Below are positions 50,069 to 61,310 of a stretch of 64,000 nt of DNA, one piece after another. The stretch comes from Metellina segmentata. Its lineage: Eukaryota > Arthropoda > Arachnida > Araneae > Tetragnathidae. Below the pieces are notes generated by a model. It had not been told where the DNA came from and searched no databases. It saw nothing but the letters and a program-made list of their open reading frames with translations. Position 1 is the stretch's first letter; each line of letters starts with the position of its first letter. The stretch spans positions 120,167,967-120,231,966 of the forward strand of contig OX375881.1 of assembly GCA_947359465.1 (NCBI GenBank). Direction: 5' to 3'. Both the position numbers and the translations under genes were made by a program.

Positions 50069-50104
50069 GATTCTGTGTGAATGAAAGCGAGTGTGGACTG
50101 TCAC

Positions 50105-50617
50105 TTAGGGAGCACGCCGCTTATCTCCACATCTAAAGTAGAAATAATCGAAACGAGAAAGTTCATAAGGGGGGGTGGTCGGTGGACGGTAGATGACAGG
50201 AGCTTGTCTCAGATTGACAGCAGAGAGCAGTCCAAGCGGTTCGGAGTCCTTCGTCTGAATGACGGGTGGAGCTCCGAGCATCGTTGGTATGCAGGAGTAA
50301 GGAAGTGGGAGTGGCTTCAAGTCATGTGACTTTCATCAGCCAGAGAAAAATAAAGAGGCGGTGCATGCAGCTTAACCGCGCTGAGAAGTTTCCCATTGGT
50401 TGTTGGTGATCAGGTGACCACGTTACGCAATGGGTAGAAGGAAAAATACAAGGGTAACCCTTTGATGGGGGTTACTGAGAGAATTTTATGGACAGAATTT
50501 AACTGTGATCTAATTATGGGTCCAATCAAGTCCTAACCCAGGCTTAATGGTGTCCACTCGCGTCCCATGAGATTGGGAAATGCAAATGAGAGGTTTAAAT
50601 GGGGGGGAAATGAAGTC
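50105..50617. other. Non-coding interval
   Basis: Contains short overlapping frames on both strands without motifs or good starts. No gene supported. Mid-range GC content. Confidence 0.5.
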
Positions 50618-51025
50618 TTAGTCATCAAGAGCCAAACGAAACATTCCACATCGGCGTTTCGGCCTTTGTGGATAAGTATTAAACTGTTGATGCAGAACGG
50701 CTCTAGGCCTTTTCTGCGAGCTTCTAACAGTTGGGTCATAAGGTGGAAGTGACCTCAATGCTTCGTTTGTAACTTGAGGAAGTTTTTCAAAGAATTTAAT
50801 CGAAAGGTGCTTCATAAATTCAGCAACGGGTTTAATTTCGAAATCCGAATAAATGACTTCATTTCGAACAAACCAGGGGGCTTTCGCTATCGTACGTAAT
50901 ATACGATTTTGAAAAATCTGCAGTTTTTTTAATATTTGTTGCACATGTTGCAGCCCACACCTGGGAAGAAAGCGAGTGTGTGTGAGCGAGGCCTTTTTAT
51001 ACCCAGATGACGTCATACATACCAC
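50618..51025 (-). mobile_element. Jockey-type non-LTR retrotransposon fragment (reverse-transcriptase C-terminal region)
   Basis: The 135-codon frame contains the conserved segment that follows the reverse-transcriptase domain in Jockey-clade elements: LQIFQNRILRTIAKAPWFVRNEVIYSDFEIKPVAEFMK, then KFFEKLP and YDP--RSSQKRPRAVL. Nothing of the catalytic reverse-transcriptase or endonuclease remains. The match begins near 50960; the first 30 codons look unrelated. No poly(A) or target-site duplication was identified. It marks capture of host DNA from an arthropod-like genome. A TATA and CRE-type cluster lies just upstream, so it could be expressed. Confidence 0.8.
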
Positions 51026-51056
51026 GTCATTATATCATTTATACCACGTCAAAACA
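50992..51056 (-). promoter_or_regulatory. TATAAAAAGG box with TGACGTCA cluster
   Basis: Minus-strand TATAAAAAGG at 50992-51001, a perfect TGACGTCA at 51008-51015 and two further ACGTCA-type half sites up to 51052. A CREB/ATF-like promoter module is likely. Confidence 0.55.
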
Positions 51057-51111
51057 AATATTTATTTCTGCATTGTAAACATTTATTAAAATGCTGACTC
51101 TCATAATATTT

Positions 51112-51266
<155 letters not shown>

Positions 51267-51371
51267 CATCATCTAAAATTATTTTTGAGAGTCATCTAAA
51301 AATAGTTTCAATAAACTTCCACAATAATGCGGGTCAAACTTTTTTCAAAGATGTAAAAAAAAATATTTTTT

Positions 51372-51836
51372 TCAAACCAAACTGGGACACCGTTGCGAAT
51401 AATGTAACGCCTTCGCTTCTGTCAGTGCTCTCAATTCGGCACTGGCAGTCGATCCCAAGTACATCAGCTTGGAACCAAGCAACGGTTCCAAGTACATATA
51501 AGTGGCCCAGTCGTCCGTTCCAATGACGGAATCCCATCCATCCTGGCCTTTCAAGTGCATTTCGTAAAACGCGTTTGGCAGGTAATCCTCCAGGAGGTCC
51601 TCGGGCGCGTAAAACACGTCAACATTGTTGCTACTCAATTCCTCTTGAAAAGGGTGGCGAGCCAACGTCAAGTTCTTTTTGACGTCCTGGTACGTGAACG
51701 TTAAACTGTCCATATTCGGTCGCACCACATGGACGATGGACAAGTCGTAAGTGGACACAAACACCAACTCCATGGGTTTAAACGTGTTCATGTGCCACAT
51801 CCAGTCAATGGAAACGGTATAATCAATATGAATCAT
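51372..51836 (-). CDS. Hypothetical protein, 154 aa (paralogue of 53550)
   Basis: ATG at 51836 with GTATAAAAAC about 35 bp upstream. Related to the 132-aa plus-strand protein: DYTVSIDW, P(M/L)E, NxxSLTFTxxDV, DDWATYMYL or DDWTTYLYL, and YLG or FMGG near the end. Alpha/beta composition; no known family. One half of an inverted duplication with the 52380 gene. Confidence 0.72.
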   Translation of the reverse strand: MIHIDYTVSIDWMWHMNTFKPMELVFVSTYDLSIVHVVRPNMDSLTFTYQDVKKNLTLARHPFQEELSSNNVDVFYAPEDLLEDYLPNAFYEMHLKGQDGWDSVIGTDDWATYMYLEPLLGSKLMYLGSTASAELRALTEAKALHYSQRCPSLV

Positions 51837-51891
51837 GATGGCAAGAATGATTCCTACGAACGAGCAAGACGTTTTTATACACAATCCAAGG

Positions 51892-52379
<488 letters not shown>

Positions 52380-53087
52380 TTAATGTTTGATCGGGTTGAG
52401 GGGTGCGTGCAGTATCTCACTCACACCCCCCACCACTGCATTCCAACGATGACACCGCGCTTCATGACAAAACATGCACTTGTCGTGTTCTTTCGCGTTC
52501 GTCAACAAGACGACTTGCACATTTTTGATGGGGTGGTAAGGGCTCAAACCGACCGTTATCGCCTTCCACTGGGCTTTGGTCGACGCGTCGGTGACGTACA
52601 GCCTGCTGACTCCCAACGTCATCACGTTCTCCAACAAGGTGGTCGCATAGTCTGGACTATCGTCGACGCTATAGGAAACGGCTCCGTTCGTGAGGGTGTA
52701 ACTTTGATCCCGCAAACACAATGCCGCCATGCCACCCTTGTGAAAAAAGGTTTGCACATTGGGTCGTTTCGCTATAAAGCTGCGGCTGTAATCGGGCAAA
52801 CGGCGTGGGGGACCCGTCCACTGCTGCTGCGGATTGAACCGTGGACGATAGCGTGGACTGAACCGTTGCGGGTGGAACCGTTGGGGATGGAATCGTTGCG
52901 GATGGAACCGTTGCGGATGGAACCGTTGGGGTGGTGCATTCCCACCACAATCGTAATCATCGTCATTATTACCACCACCAGCAGCAGCAGCAGTCTCAGC
53001 AAGGGGTTCAGCATCCGGTTCTGGATCGATACTCTCCATAGAAGGGCAGGGTGAAACGGGTTGTAGAATATGGTCCAACACTTCCAT
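52380..53087 (-). CDS. C-x2-C/CHR family protein with HPQRF repeats, 235 aa
   Basis: ATG at 53087; CCTATATAATCC at about 53130 is a TATA box 42 bp upstream. Acidic and Ala-rich N-terminus, then five HPQRF repeats, then the conserved domain: FFHKGGMAALCLRDQSYTLTNGAVSYSVDD, LGVSRLYVTDAST, and CMFCHEARCHRWNAVV, ending NPIKH. Closest relative is the plus-strand 54000 gene. The C-x2-C-x4-CHR cluster suggests zinc binding. Function unknown. Confidence 0.75.
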   Translation of the reverse strand: MEVLDHILQPVSPCPSMESIDPEPDAEPLAETAAAAGGGNNDDDYDCGGNAPPQRFHPQRFHPQRFHPQRFHPQRFSPRYRPRFNPQQQWTGPPRRLPDYSRSFIAKRPNVQTFFHKGGMAALCLRDQSYTLTNGAVSYSVDDSPDYATTLLENVMTLGVSRLYVTDASTKAQWKAITVGLSPYHPIKNVQVVLLTNAKEHDKCMFCHEARCHRWNAVVGGVSEILHAPLNPIKH

Positions 53088-53128
53088 CGTGAGAGCACAG
53101 GAATGATCCAAACCACATCCACGACGGA

Positions 53129-53146
53129 TTATATAGGCAAGGAAGG
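53129..53146 (-). promoter_or_regulatory. TATATAA box with GGAAGG junction
   Basis: Plus strand TTATATAGGCAAGGAAGG abutting the A-run; TATA 42 bp upstream of the 53087 ATG. Confidence 0.55.

Positions 53147-53222
<76 letters not shown>
53147..53222. repeat. Half palindrome: A76 without T-run
   Basis: The A-run ends abruptly at CGAGCTTGGG; the T arm is missing. It lies at the centre of the inverted gene-pair duplication. Confidence 0.95.
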
Positions 53223-53223
<1 letters not shown>

Positions 53224-53370
53224 GAGCTTGGGTACGTGACGTTGGAAAGTATGTTTTTTCCTGGTAATTTCACCTTGCAGAGCGAAGCAACCGCCTCTTT
53301 CCTTGGAAAATCTCCATGCTTGGCGAGGTAATATCCTTTTGAAAAAAAAAGTTTTATTTTCTAGCACGCG

Positions 53371-53513
53371 GTCGAAACGTTGTGACCGCAATACCCAACG
53401 CTGAGCCAATAAGGAACGGTGTGACCCAACGCTCAGCCAATAAGAAACGTTGTGACCATAAAAGGCAATGCACGCGGATGGATTTTTTTTGGCAGTGGCT
53501 GGCTATAAAAAGG
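53371..53513 (+). promoter_or_regulatory. 31-bp CCAAT-containing repeats and TATAAAAAGG box
   Basis: Two to three copies of a 31-bp unit (CAACGCTGAGCCAATAAGGA...) from 53388 to 53460, then TATAAAAAGG at 53504-53513, 37 bp before the 53550 ATG. A well-formed RNA polymerase II type promoter. Confidence 0.65.
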
Positions 53514-53549
53514 TCGAGCTACTACTGCTGCGCATCATTCTGTCTTACC

Positions 53550-53948
53550 ATGTGCCTCGAGTATGTTGTTAGCACGAAATGGATATTTCACAAAAACGAA
53601 TGGACTCCCCTCGAAATGTGTTTCACGTATATGGACGAGAATAGAACCGTGTATGTAATCAGACGAAACGGCAATTCCCTGACTTTCACCTTTGACGAAG
53701 TGGTTTCAAACTCGTTGTTGAATCCCAATCCTTTCTTGGAGTCCCCACACTGCTATAAAGAGGATCAGATCCGGGTATGTGACTCGGACATGCAACAGTA
53801 CTTGAGACTATTTTACCAAGAACTCGTGCACCGTTACCAGAAAGAGGATGTGTTGACTTTGGCCACGGACGATTGGACCACCTACTTGTACTTGCAGAAC
53901 GTGTTACCGAAAGGAGTCATACGTTTCATGGGAGGCTATGTAAGATAG
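53550..53948 (+). CDS. Hypothetical protein, 132 aa (paralogue of 51372)
   Basis: ATG at 53550 with a TATA box 37 bp upstream. Shares EYVVSTKW, PLEMCF, NGNSLTFTFDEVV, DDWTTYLYL with the 154-aa paralogue. Followed after 51 bp by the 54000 gene, the same gene order as the 51372/52380 pair but in opposite orientation. Confidence 0.75.
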   Translation: MCLEYVVSTKWIFHKNEWTPLEMCFTYMDENRTVYVIRRNGNSLTFTFDEVVSNSLLNPNPFLESPHCYKEDQIRVCDSDMQQYLRLFYQELVHRYQKEDVLTLATDDWTTYLYLQNVLPKGVIRFMGGYVR

Positions 53949-53999
53949 CGTCTACTTTTGCCAAGTGTTGGAGCAAATCCCTGCCACTCTCCTGAAAGA

Positions 54000-54599
54000 A
54001 TGCAAGCCAACCCTGCAAAGAGCGCAGCAGCAGCAGCACGTCGACCCAAGACAAACTCGGGTCTCTGCAACCAGTGGAGAGGTCCACTCGATGATCGTCG
54101 TTGTCGGCCTCGCAACCGGGGTTCTGGATACCACCCCCGCCCAGGAGGACTTCCCTGTAACCAGTGGAGGGGTCCTCCACGCCAAGGGACGACACGTCAA
54201 CGTGGTGCTGCTGATCCACACATCAAAACTTATTTTCACCAAGGCGGGATGGCCGTCGTGTGCTTGATGGACAAGAGCTTTACCCTGACCAACGGCGTCG
54301 TGTCCTACAGTGTAGACGACGACCCACAGTTTGCCACCCACTTGATGGAAACCGTCACACGACTGGGCGTCGGCCTCCTCTACATGACCGACATGTGCAC
54401 CAAACAGCAGTGGAAAGCGATGACGATGCCATTGGAACCCTACAATCCCCTTCGAAAAATTCAAACTGTTTTGTTGAACGCCCGCAAAAGCCACGGAACG
54501 TGCTTGTTTTGTAAAAAAGAAAAGTGCCACCGTTGGAATGCCGTGGTGAAAGGTTGCAGTGAAGTGCTTCGGACTCTTCTCAACCCCATCAAACATTGA
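54000..54599 (+). CDS. C-x2-C/CHR family protein, 199 aa
   Basis: ATG at 54000 (TTG would extend it). A basic/Gly/Pro-rich N-terminal part is followed by the conserved domain: YFHQGGMAVVCLMDKSFTLTNGVVSYSVDDD, LGVGLLYMTDMCTK, and CLFCKKEKCHRWNAVV with end NPIKH. It lacks the HPQRF repeats of its minus-strand paralogue. Probable zinc-binding protein of unknown function. Higher GC than core genes. Confidence 0.75.
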   Translation: MQANPAKSAAAAARRPKTNSGLCNQWRGPLDDRRCRPRNRGSGYHPRPGGLPCNQWRGPPRQGTTRQRGAADPHIKTYFHQGGMAVVCLMDKSFTLTNGVVSYSVDDDPQFATHLMETVTRLGVGLLYMTDMCTKQQWKAMTMPLEPYNPLRKIQTVLLNARKSHGTCLFCKKEKCHRWNAVVKGCSEVLRTLLNPIKH

Positions 54600-54625
54600 A
54601 AAAAAAATTGTTTTTTTTGTTTATG

Positions 54626-54650
54626 AATAAATCTGCACAAAAATGGTGCA
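54626..54650. repeat. 25-bp inverted repeat, right copy
   Basis: Partner of 48661-48685. Confidence 0.9.
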
Positions 54651-54686
54651 CGTTTACTAAAAAAAAATTCTTGTTTTTTCTTTCAC

Positions 54687-54945
54687 TCTAATTCATCTAT
54701 TGAAACTCATTACTTTTGTTTTTTAATGAAGACCTTTGGATTTTATACATTAGAATTCATCTATTGAAACTCATTACTTTGGATTTTTAATTAAGACCTT
54801 TAGATTTTATACATTCGATTAAATAATTCATCTATTGAAACTCATTACTTTGGATTTTTAATTAAGACCTTTAGATTTTATACATTCGATTAAATAATTC
54901 ATCTATTGAAACTCATTACTTTGGACATTTAATTAAATAATTAAT
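54687..54945. repeat. About 70-bp tandem repeat, 3-4 copies
   Basis: ATTCATCTATTGAAACTCAT begins each unit; the remainder contains TTTTTAATTAAGACCTTTAG and TATACATTCGATTAAAT. Non-coding. Confidence 0.88.
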
Positions 54946-55144
54946 CTTTGAATAACAATTTTTTAACATCTTTTATAGGGTCCCCCATACTTGAGAGTTG
55001 CTCGTCTAGACCTTGCCACCTTTTTCACACAATAATTTGCACTCTTTCACAAAAGACTTGATACTAAAATTGCGATTTCGTGCATTGTGGTGCCGAAATT
55101 AATGATTGACGTGAATTGTAACCGTAACCTGGTGTTTTTCCTGG

Positions 55145-55282
55145 ACGGTCGCAATCATTACGGAGTGTTTGAAAAAGGATGCCGAGAAGCAGCAGTACTT
55201 GGATGAACGCAGAATGAAATAAAGTGCCGTGATTAAGGAAAAGGATGCAATTATCAAGAAAAAAAGATGCATTGATTCGTGA
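55145..55282 (+). pseudogene. Coiled-coil gene remnant with in-frame stop
   Basis: One frame reads a heptad-type segment (KKDAEKQQYLDERRMK, stop TAA at 55220, then SAVIKEKDAIIK). IKEKDAII also occurs in the broken gene at 58281, so this looks like a decayed copy of its coiled-coil part. No start codon. The rest of 54950-55470 holds nothing else recognised. Confidence 0.5.
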
Positions 55283-55471
55283 ATACAATATTAACCTCCA
55301 CGTATCTTTCGGGATGTGTCCTGACACGACAGGACATGGGGGAGACTTATCGAGCCAACAGTAGATGGTGGTATTTATTTAATTTAGCGTGGTTGAATAG
55401 TTATTATTAAATGTTGGTACTGAATCTACAAATGTAATTCTCAAGCTGTATACACACTCACCAAAAAAATT

Positions 55472-55605
<134 letters not shown>

Positions 55606-55676
55606 CTAATTATTAAAATTTCCCCCACATCGTTGGCACTACCCAAAATTATTTATCATGATATGTTTGATGAAGG

Positions 55677-55786
<110 letters not shown>

Positions 55787-55855
55787 TAAGTATTAAAATT
55801 TCCCCCACATCGTTGGCACTACCCAAAATTATTTATCATGATAGGTTTGATGAAG

Positions 55856-56002
<147 letters not shown>

Positions 56003-56072
56003 AGTATTAAAATTTCCCCCACATCGTTGGCACTACCCAAAATTATTTATCATGATATGTTTGATGAAGAAG

Positions 56073-56187
<115 letters not shown>

Positions 56188-56254
56188 AGTATTAAAATTT
56201 CCCCCACATCGTTGGCACTACCCAAAATTATTTATCATGATATGTTTGATGAAT

Positions 56255-56373
<119 letters not shown>

Positions 56374-56440
56374 AGTATTAAAATTTCCCCCACATCGTTG
56401 GCACTACCCAAAATTATTTATCATGATATGTTTGATGAAG

Positions 56441-56560
<120 letters not shown>

Positions 56561-56625
56561 AGTATTAAAATTTCCCCCACATCGTTGGCACTACCCAAAA
56601 TTATTTATCATGATATGTTTGATGG

Positions 56626-56761
<136 letters not shown>

Positions 56762-56832
56762 AGTATTAAAATTTCCCCCACATCGTTGGCACTACCCAAA
56801 ATTATTTATCATGATATGTTTGATGAAGAAAG

Positions 56833-57102
<270 letters not shown>

Positions 57103-57178
57103 AGTATTAAAATTTCCCCCACATCGTTGGCACTACCCAAAATTATTTATCATGATATGTTTGATGATGAAGAAGAAG

Positions 57179-57280
<102 letters not shown>

Positions 57281-57299
57281 TCAAATCTTAACATTTTTT

Positions 57300-57938
57300 T
57301 TACCAAGTGTACTCTTCCAAGTTCTCAAGGAACGCATTTATAACATCTCTGTCAGACTTTTCAAACCCCATAAAAGGCATTGCGTGGTACGAAATTATTA
57401 ATGGTATCACTTCTGGCAACCACTGGTGCTTCATTTCCTCTGCCTTTTTGAAGAAATCAACATATATTTTTTCGTCGGGATATTTTTCAATTTCAAAGGT
57501 GCGTCCTCTTTCCAACATTCGCAGATATCCCATCTTTCTAGAATACTCACTAAAGGTAATTGAGTCCCCATAGTCTAGCAAGTGCACTTCGCCAACTCCG
57601 ATACGCCTCAATCGTTCCTCGTAATATTTTGCTAGGCGAGTCATCTCTGTCATCGTCAAACCCTCTTGAAATTGAAAGGCAGAGATGAGAGGGTTACGAG
57701 AAGAGACGATGATCATTTTCTCCTTGTTGTCCGCCTTTTGAATCACTTGCTCAATTTTGGCCACGTAATTTTCCAATACTAAATAAAGTTTGGTCATTGT
57801 ATCCGTGACAAGAGACTCGTCCAATAAAGTCTCTACCAAAGAGAGGCAATCGTCCACCCAGGCATAACCTAGACTCTTGGCGAAGTGTGTCTTCCCGATA
57901 CCCACGTAAGATGCTTGAATATCTATCAGTTGAATCAT
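57300..57938 (-). CDS. Deoxynucleoside kinase-like P-loop protein, 212 aa
   Basis: ATG at 57938. Residues 7-20 (ASYVGIGKTHFAKSLG) are a Walker A loop with a non-standard first position. IIVSSRNPLISAFQFQ is in the place of the ER-S catalytic motif, EEMTRLAKYYEERLRRI follows, and a Lys/Arg-containing lid (ERGRTFEIEKYPDEKIY) is seen. Length and order fit the thymidine kinase 2/deoxyguanosine kinase family, which phosphorylates deoxynucleosides to feed dNTP pools. The ER-S glutamate is not obvious, so activity is uncertain. A P-loop kinase of another type is the alternative. Flanked by satellite on the left and an inverted unit on the right. Confidence 0.55.
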   Translation of the reverse strand: MIQLIDIQASYVGIGKTHFAKSLGYAWVDDCLSLVETLLDESLVTDTMTKLYLVLENYVAKIEQVIQKADNKEKMIIVSSRNPLISAFQFQEGLTMTEMTRLAKYYEERLRRIGVGEVHLLDYGDSITFSEYSRKMGYLRMLERGRTFEIEKYPDEKIYVDFFKKAEEMKHQWLPEVIPLIISYHAMPFMGFEKSDRDVINAFLENLEEYTW

Positions 57939-58087
57939 GTCTGAGGTAAGGCGGGAGCAACTTGAATGTCCTTGTGCGTACTAAGCTCGTGGTAGGGTCG
58001 TTTGTCGAAACAAGAAAAGGATGTGCTGGTCCAAAGAGCTGAGAGCATTTGATTATCAATTGAGAATCTTCAAGATATACCCACTCC

Positions 58088-58214
<127 letters not shown>

Positions 58215-58285
58215 CTTCATCAAACATACCATGATAAATAATTTTGGGTAGTGCCAACGATGTGGGGGAAATTTTAATACTTATC
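58215..58285 (-). repeat. Inverted copy of the satellite unit
   Basis: Reverse complement of the 55603-57178 unit, next to the palindrome at 58214 and separated from the array by the kinase-like gene. Confidence 0.95.
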
Positions 58286-59488
58286 CAAGCATGTTCAATG
58301 ATGGCATCAAGTCCAAAATTATTTTTTTGTCTTTTTCTTCAAACTTTCTCATCAATTCTATTCGAACATGTGCTATAATATTATCTTTTTCCATAATTAC
58401 TTGTCGTTCTCTTTCAATGATATTGTCTTTTTCCATGATAATATTGTCTTTTTCCATAATAATTGCATCTTTTTCCTTAATAATGTGTCGATCTTCTTCC
58501 ATAATAGCATCTAGTTTCGCCCCTAATTCGGTACGAACCCGTTCTACCGCAGTCAAAATTTCTTGCTGCTTTTTACCAAATCGAAAGGGCTCCTTCTTTT
58601 TCTTCACGGCCCAATGCCATTTCATCATTCCAATTGCATTGCGATTTCACGTCACTCACATACCGCATGGCATTGATCAAATGCTGCGTCGACTCGATGC
58701 TTACGAGGATTTTGCAGGGTATCTTTCTTTGTACGACCATTCCGGCCTCCATTTTGACTTTGGACCAATGACTTTTAAATTCTTTTGTATGCTCTAAAGG
58801 CATATAACAAATCATATGTTTATGGACTCTGTACATGGGATCCTCGTTAGGTAATCCATCGCACACACACCAATACGGAAGAAAGAATACTTTATCCAAA
58901 AGATTCTCACGCATCCGCATAAAACTCTGGATGGCTCCAGCTCGTACCATCAGGTGAAACCATACCAGTCGCGTTTGACCTACATGGTGCAACACGACTT
59001 ATTGCCATTCGATATTCAATCTCGGATCGAATTCCAAGGCATTTTGCAAGAAACCCGACTGAATGGGTAACGGATTCGTAAAAAGTGTACTTGTATCTAC
59101 ATACAATTCTGGCTTTTCCTCGTCATATTTTTTTATATTGACATGTGGATTTTGAATACAGTTTTCATAATCGAAATTCAGTTTCATAGTCCATTTTATT
59201 TCATTTTGCTTCAAATACTTCTGTTTTCGTTTCGTATCTTGCAATTGCTGCTTCACACGATCGCGTTTCATTTCCAAACAATCATACCGGTGTTGGTAAT
59301 GATCTTGGCCGTCGCCCCGCACCCAGAAAAAACTCGAGGCACCAAGGACACTTGCCGTTACATTTTAGAGCGTGCTTCTCACCAAAATGTAGAATCATTC
59401 CTCTCGGTAAAATCTTTTCGTTACATTTCACACACGGAACTGCATATTTACAGTCTCGAATGAAATTTTCATACTTTTTTGCTGTCAT
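58281..59488 (-). pseudogene. Broken gene: zinc-finger and coiled-coil protein
   Basis: Four consecutive minus-strand segments appear to be one ancestral gene of about 400 codons. Segment 1 (59488 to about 59330) has CVKC...H...KCNGKCPWC zinc ligands. It continues in another frame from about 59325 to 58999, the shift lying near a T6 run. A TAA at 58999-59001 then interrupts the same frame, which goes on to 58573. The final part (58628-58281) is again in another frame and encodes a coiled coil with IMEKDNII repeats. Two frame shifts and one nonsense codon make it a pseudogene unless the contig has errors. Similar coil motifs remain at 55145. Function unknown. Confidence 0.7.
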
Positions 59489-60100
59489 GGTTATAGGGTC
59501 CTGACGAAAACGTTTACTTTAGTGCACCTGAGGGTCGGGTCAAACTTGCGATGTGCACAGTTGATTACCAAAAATCAATTTTTGGAGGATGTTCCCCATG
59601 ACATGTAAATACATGATTTTGTGAAAAGGTTATCAAATGTTTAGGTTTTACTGGCAATTTTTTTTTTCCTGTACTATAATAATCCGTTAGAAAAATTTTT
59701 AAAAATTTTTGGAGAGCCTTAAAAATTACTCTTAGCATTATCAAACACTTATCTCACGAGATCTAAAAAAAAATAATATCAAATTACTCAGCACACTTTG
59801 ATCTAAATATCAGGTACAAACTCTATTGCAGGTACAAACTCGGAGACAACCTACCGTCAAAATCCTATATTTAATATGCGTACCCTTCTTTGTGGTCGAT
59901 CAAAACATACTCATCCAAACCTGGAATCGTATCCTGAAAGACAATTCTCAAAGACAGCCCAAAAAAGGGACAAATCAATAAGAATGCCCATCGGGATTAA
60001 ATCCCTTTCTATTTGGATGAGTTGGTTTAATTTAGAATTATTTTTAGTTTAGTTTTTTTTAAAATTTAGATGAGTTTGATGAGTTGATTTTTAAGTTTTT
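59489..60100. other. Non-coding AT-rich interval
   Basis: No open frame or motif supported. Confidence 0.6.
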
Positions 60101-60104
60101 AAAT

Positions 60105-60400
60105 ACACCTTATACTCTAATAACCTTATACTCTAAACCTTAAACACTAAACCTTATACTCTAAACCTTATACTCTAAACCTTAAACACTAAACCTTATA
60201 CTCTAAACCTTATATATACTCTACACCTTAAACACTAAACCTTATACTCTAAACCTTATATACTCTACACCTTAAACACTAAACCTTAAACTCTACACCT
60301 TATACTCTAGGCCTTATACACTAAACCTTATACTCTAAACCTTAAACACTAAACCTTATTCTCTAAACCTTAAACACTAATATCCTTAAACAATAATACA
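60105..60400. repeat. Degenerate 14-bp tandem repeat (telomere-like)
   Basis: Units of ACCTTATACTCTAA and ACCTTAAACACTAA alternate for about 300 bp with small indels. The CTAAACC core resembles a degenerate telomere repeat, but the register is not regular. Confidence 0.85.
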
Positions 60401-60479
60401 CTTAAACACCTTCTACACACACGCACACTACATTTTATACACCACACCTATTATAAAAAAATGAAACTCTTAAAAAATA

Positions 60480-61310
60480 AAACTAATACTTACCTCGTTC
60501 GGCTTGTGAATGAACAAAAAAAATTCAATTCACCACCACTGGATCTGCTCGTGAATGAACAATAATTCAATTCACCAGGAGAACCTATTAAAAAAAATTA
60601 TACTTACCTCGTTCGGCTTGTGAATGAACAAAAATTCAATTCACCACCACTGGATCATCTTCATCTTCACCACCACTGGATCTGTTCGTGAATGAACAAT
60701 AATTCAATTCACCAGGATAACCTGTAAAAAAACATTATACTTACCTCGTTCGGCTTGTGAATGAACAAAAATTCAATTCACACTCTGGTTTGTGAATGAA
60801 TGAACAAAAAATTCAATTCACCACCACTGGATCATCATCTTCATCTTCACCACCACTGGATCTGTTCGTGAATGAACAATAATTCAATTCACCAGGATAA
60901 CCTGTAAAAAAACATTATACTTACCTCGTTCGGCTTGTGAATGAACAAAAAATTCAATTCACACTCTGGTTTGTGAATGAACAAAAAAATTCAATTCACC
61001 ACCACTGGATCATCATCTTCTTCTTCACCACCACTGGATCTGTTCGTGAATGAACAATAATTCAATTCACCAGGATAACCTGTAAAAAAAAATTATACTT
61101 ACCTCGTTCAGCTTGTGAATGAACAAAAATTCAATTCACACTCTGGTTTGTGAATGAACAAAAAAATTCAATTCACCACCACTGGATCTTCTTCACCACC
61201 ACTGGATCATCCTCTTCTTCTTGCGGCCGTGTGAAGGAACAAAAAAAGAATTCACTTCACCACCGAGCCGTGTGAATGAACAAAAAAAATTCAATTCACT
61301 CGCCACCTGT
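60480..61310. repeat. Hairpin array with intron-like spacers
   Basis: Many copies of an 18-28 bp hairpin of the form GTGAATGAAC-An-TTCAATTCAC, interspersed with CACCACTGGATC and, once per larger unit, a minus-strand GTAAGTATAAT(n)ACAG block of 22-23 bp preceded by GAACGAG and followed by GTTATCCTGG. Larger units run about 150-180 bp. Non-coding. Confidence 0.85.

Noticed and set aside
50081..50329. Overlapping plus and minus frames of about 70-80 codons
   Set aside because: No supported ATG on the minus strand, no motifs, and both frames have random-looking composition.
55064..55327. Minus-strand 87-codon frame
   Set aside because: Composition is not coding-like, and the opposite strand shows a clear remnant of a coiled-coil gene.
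60105..60400. True telomere
   Set aside because: Units are degenerate and internal, followed by more than 3.5 kb of other repeats.
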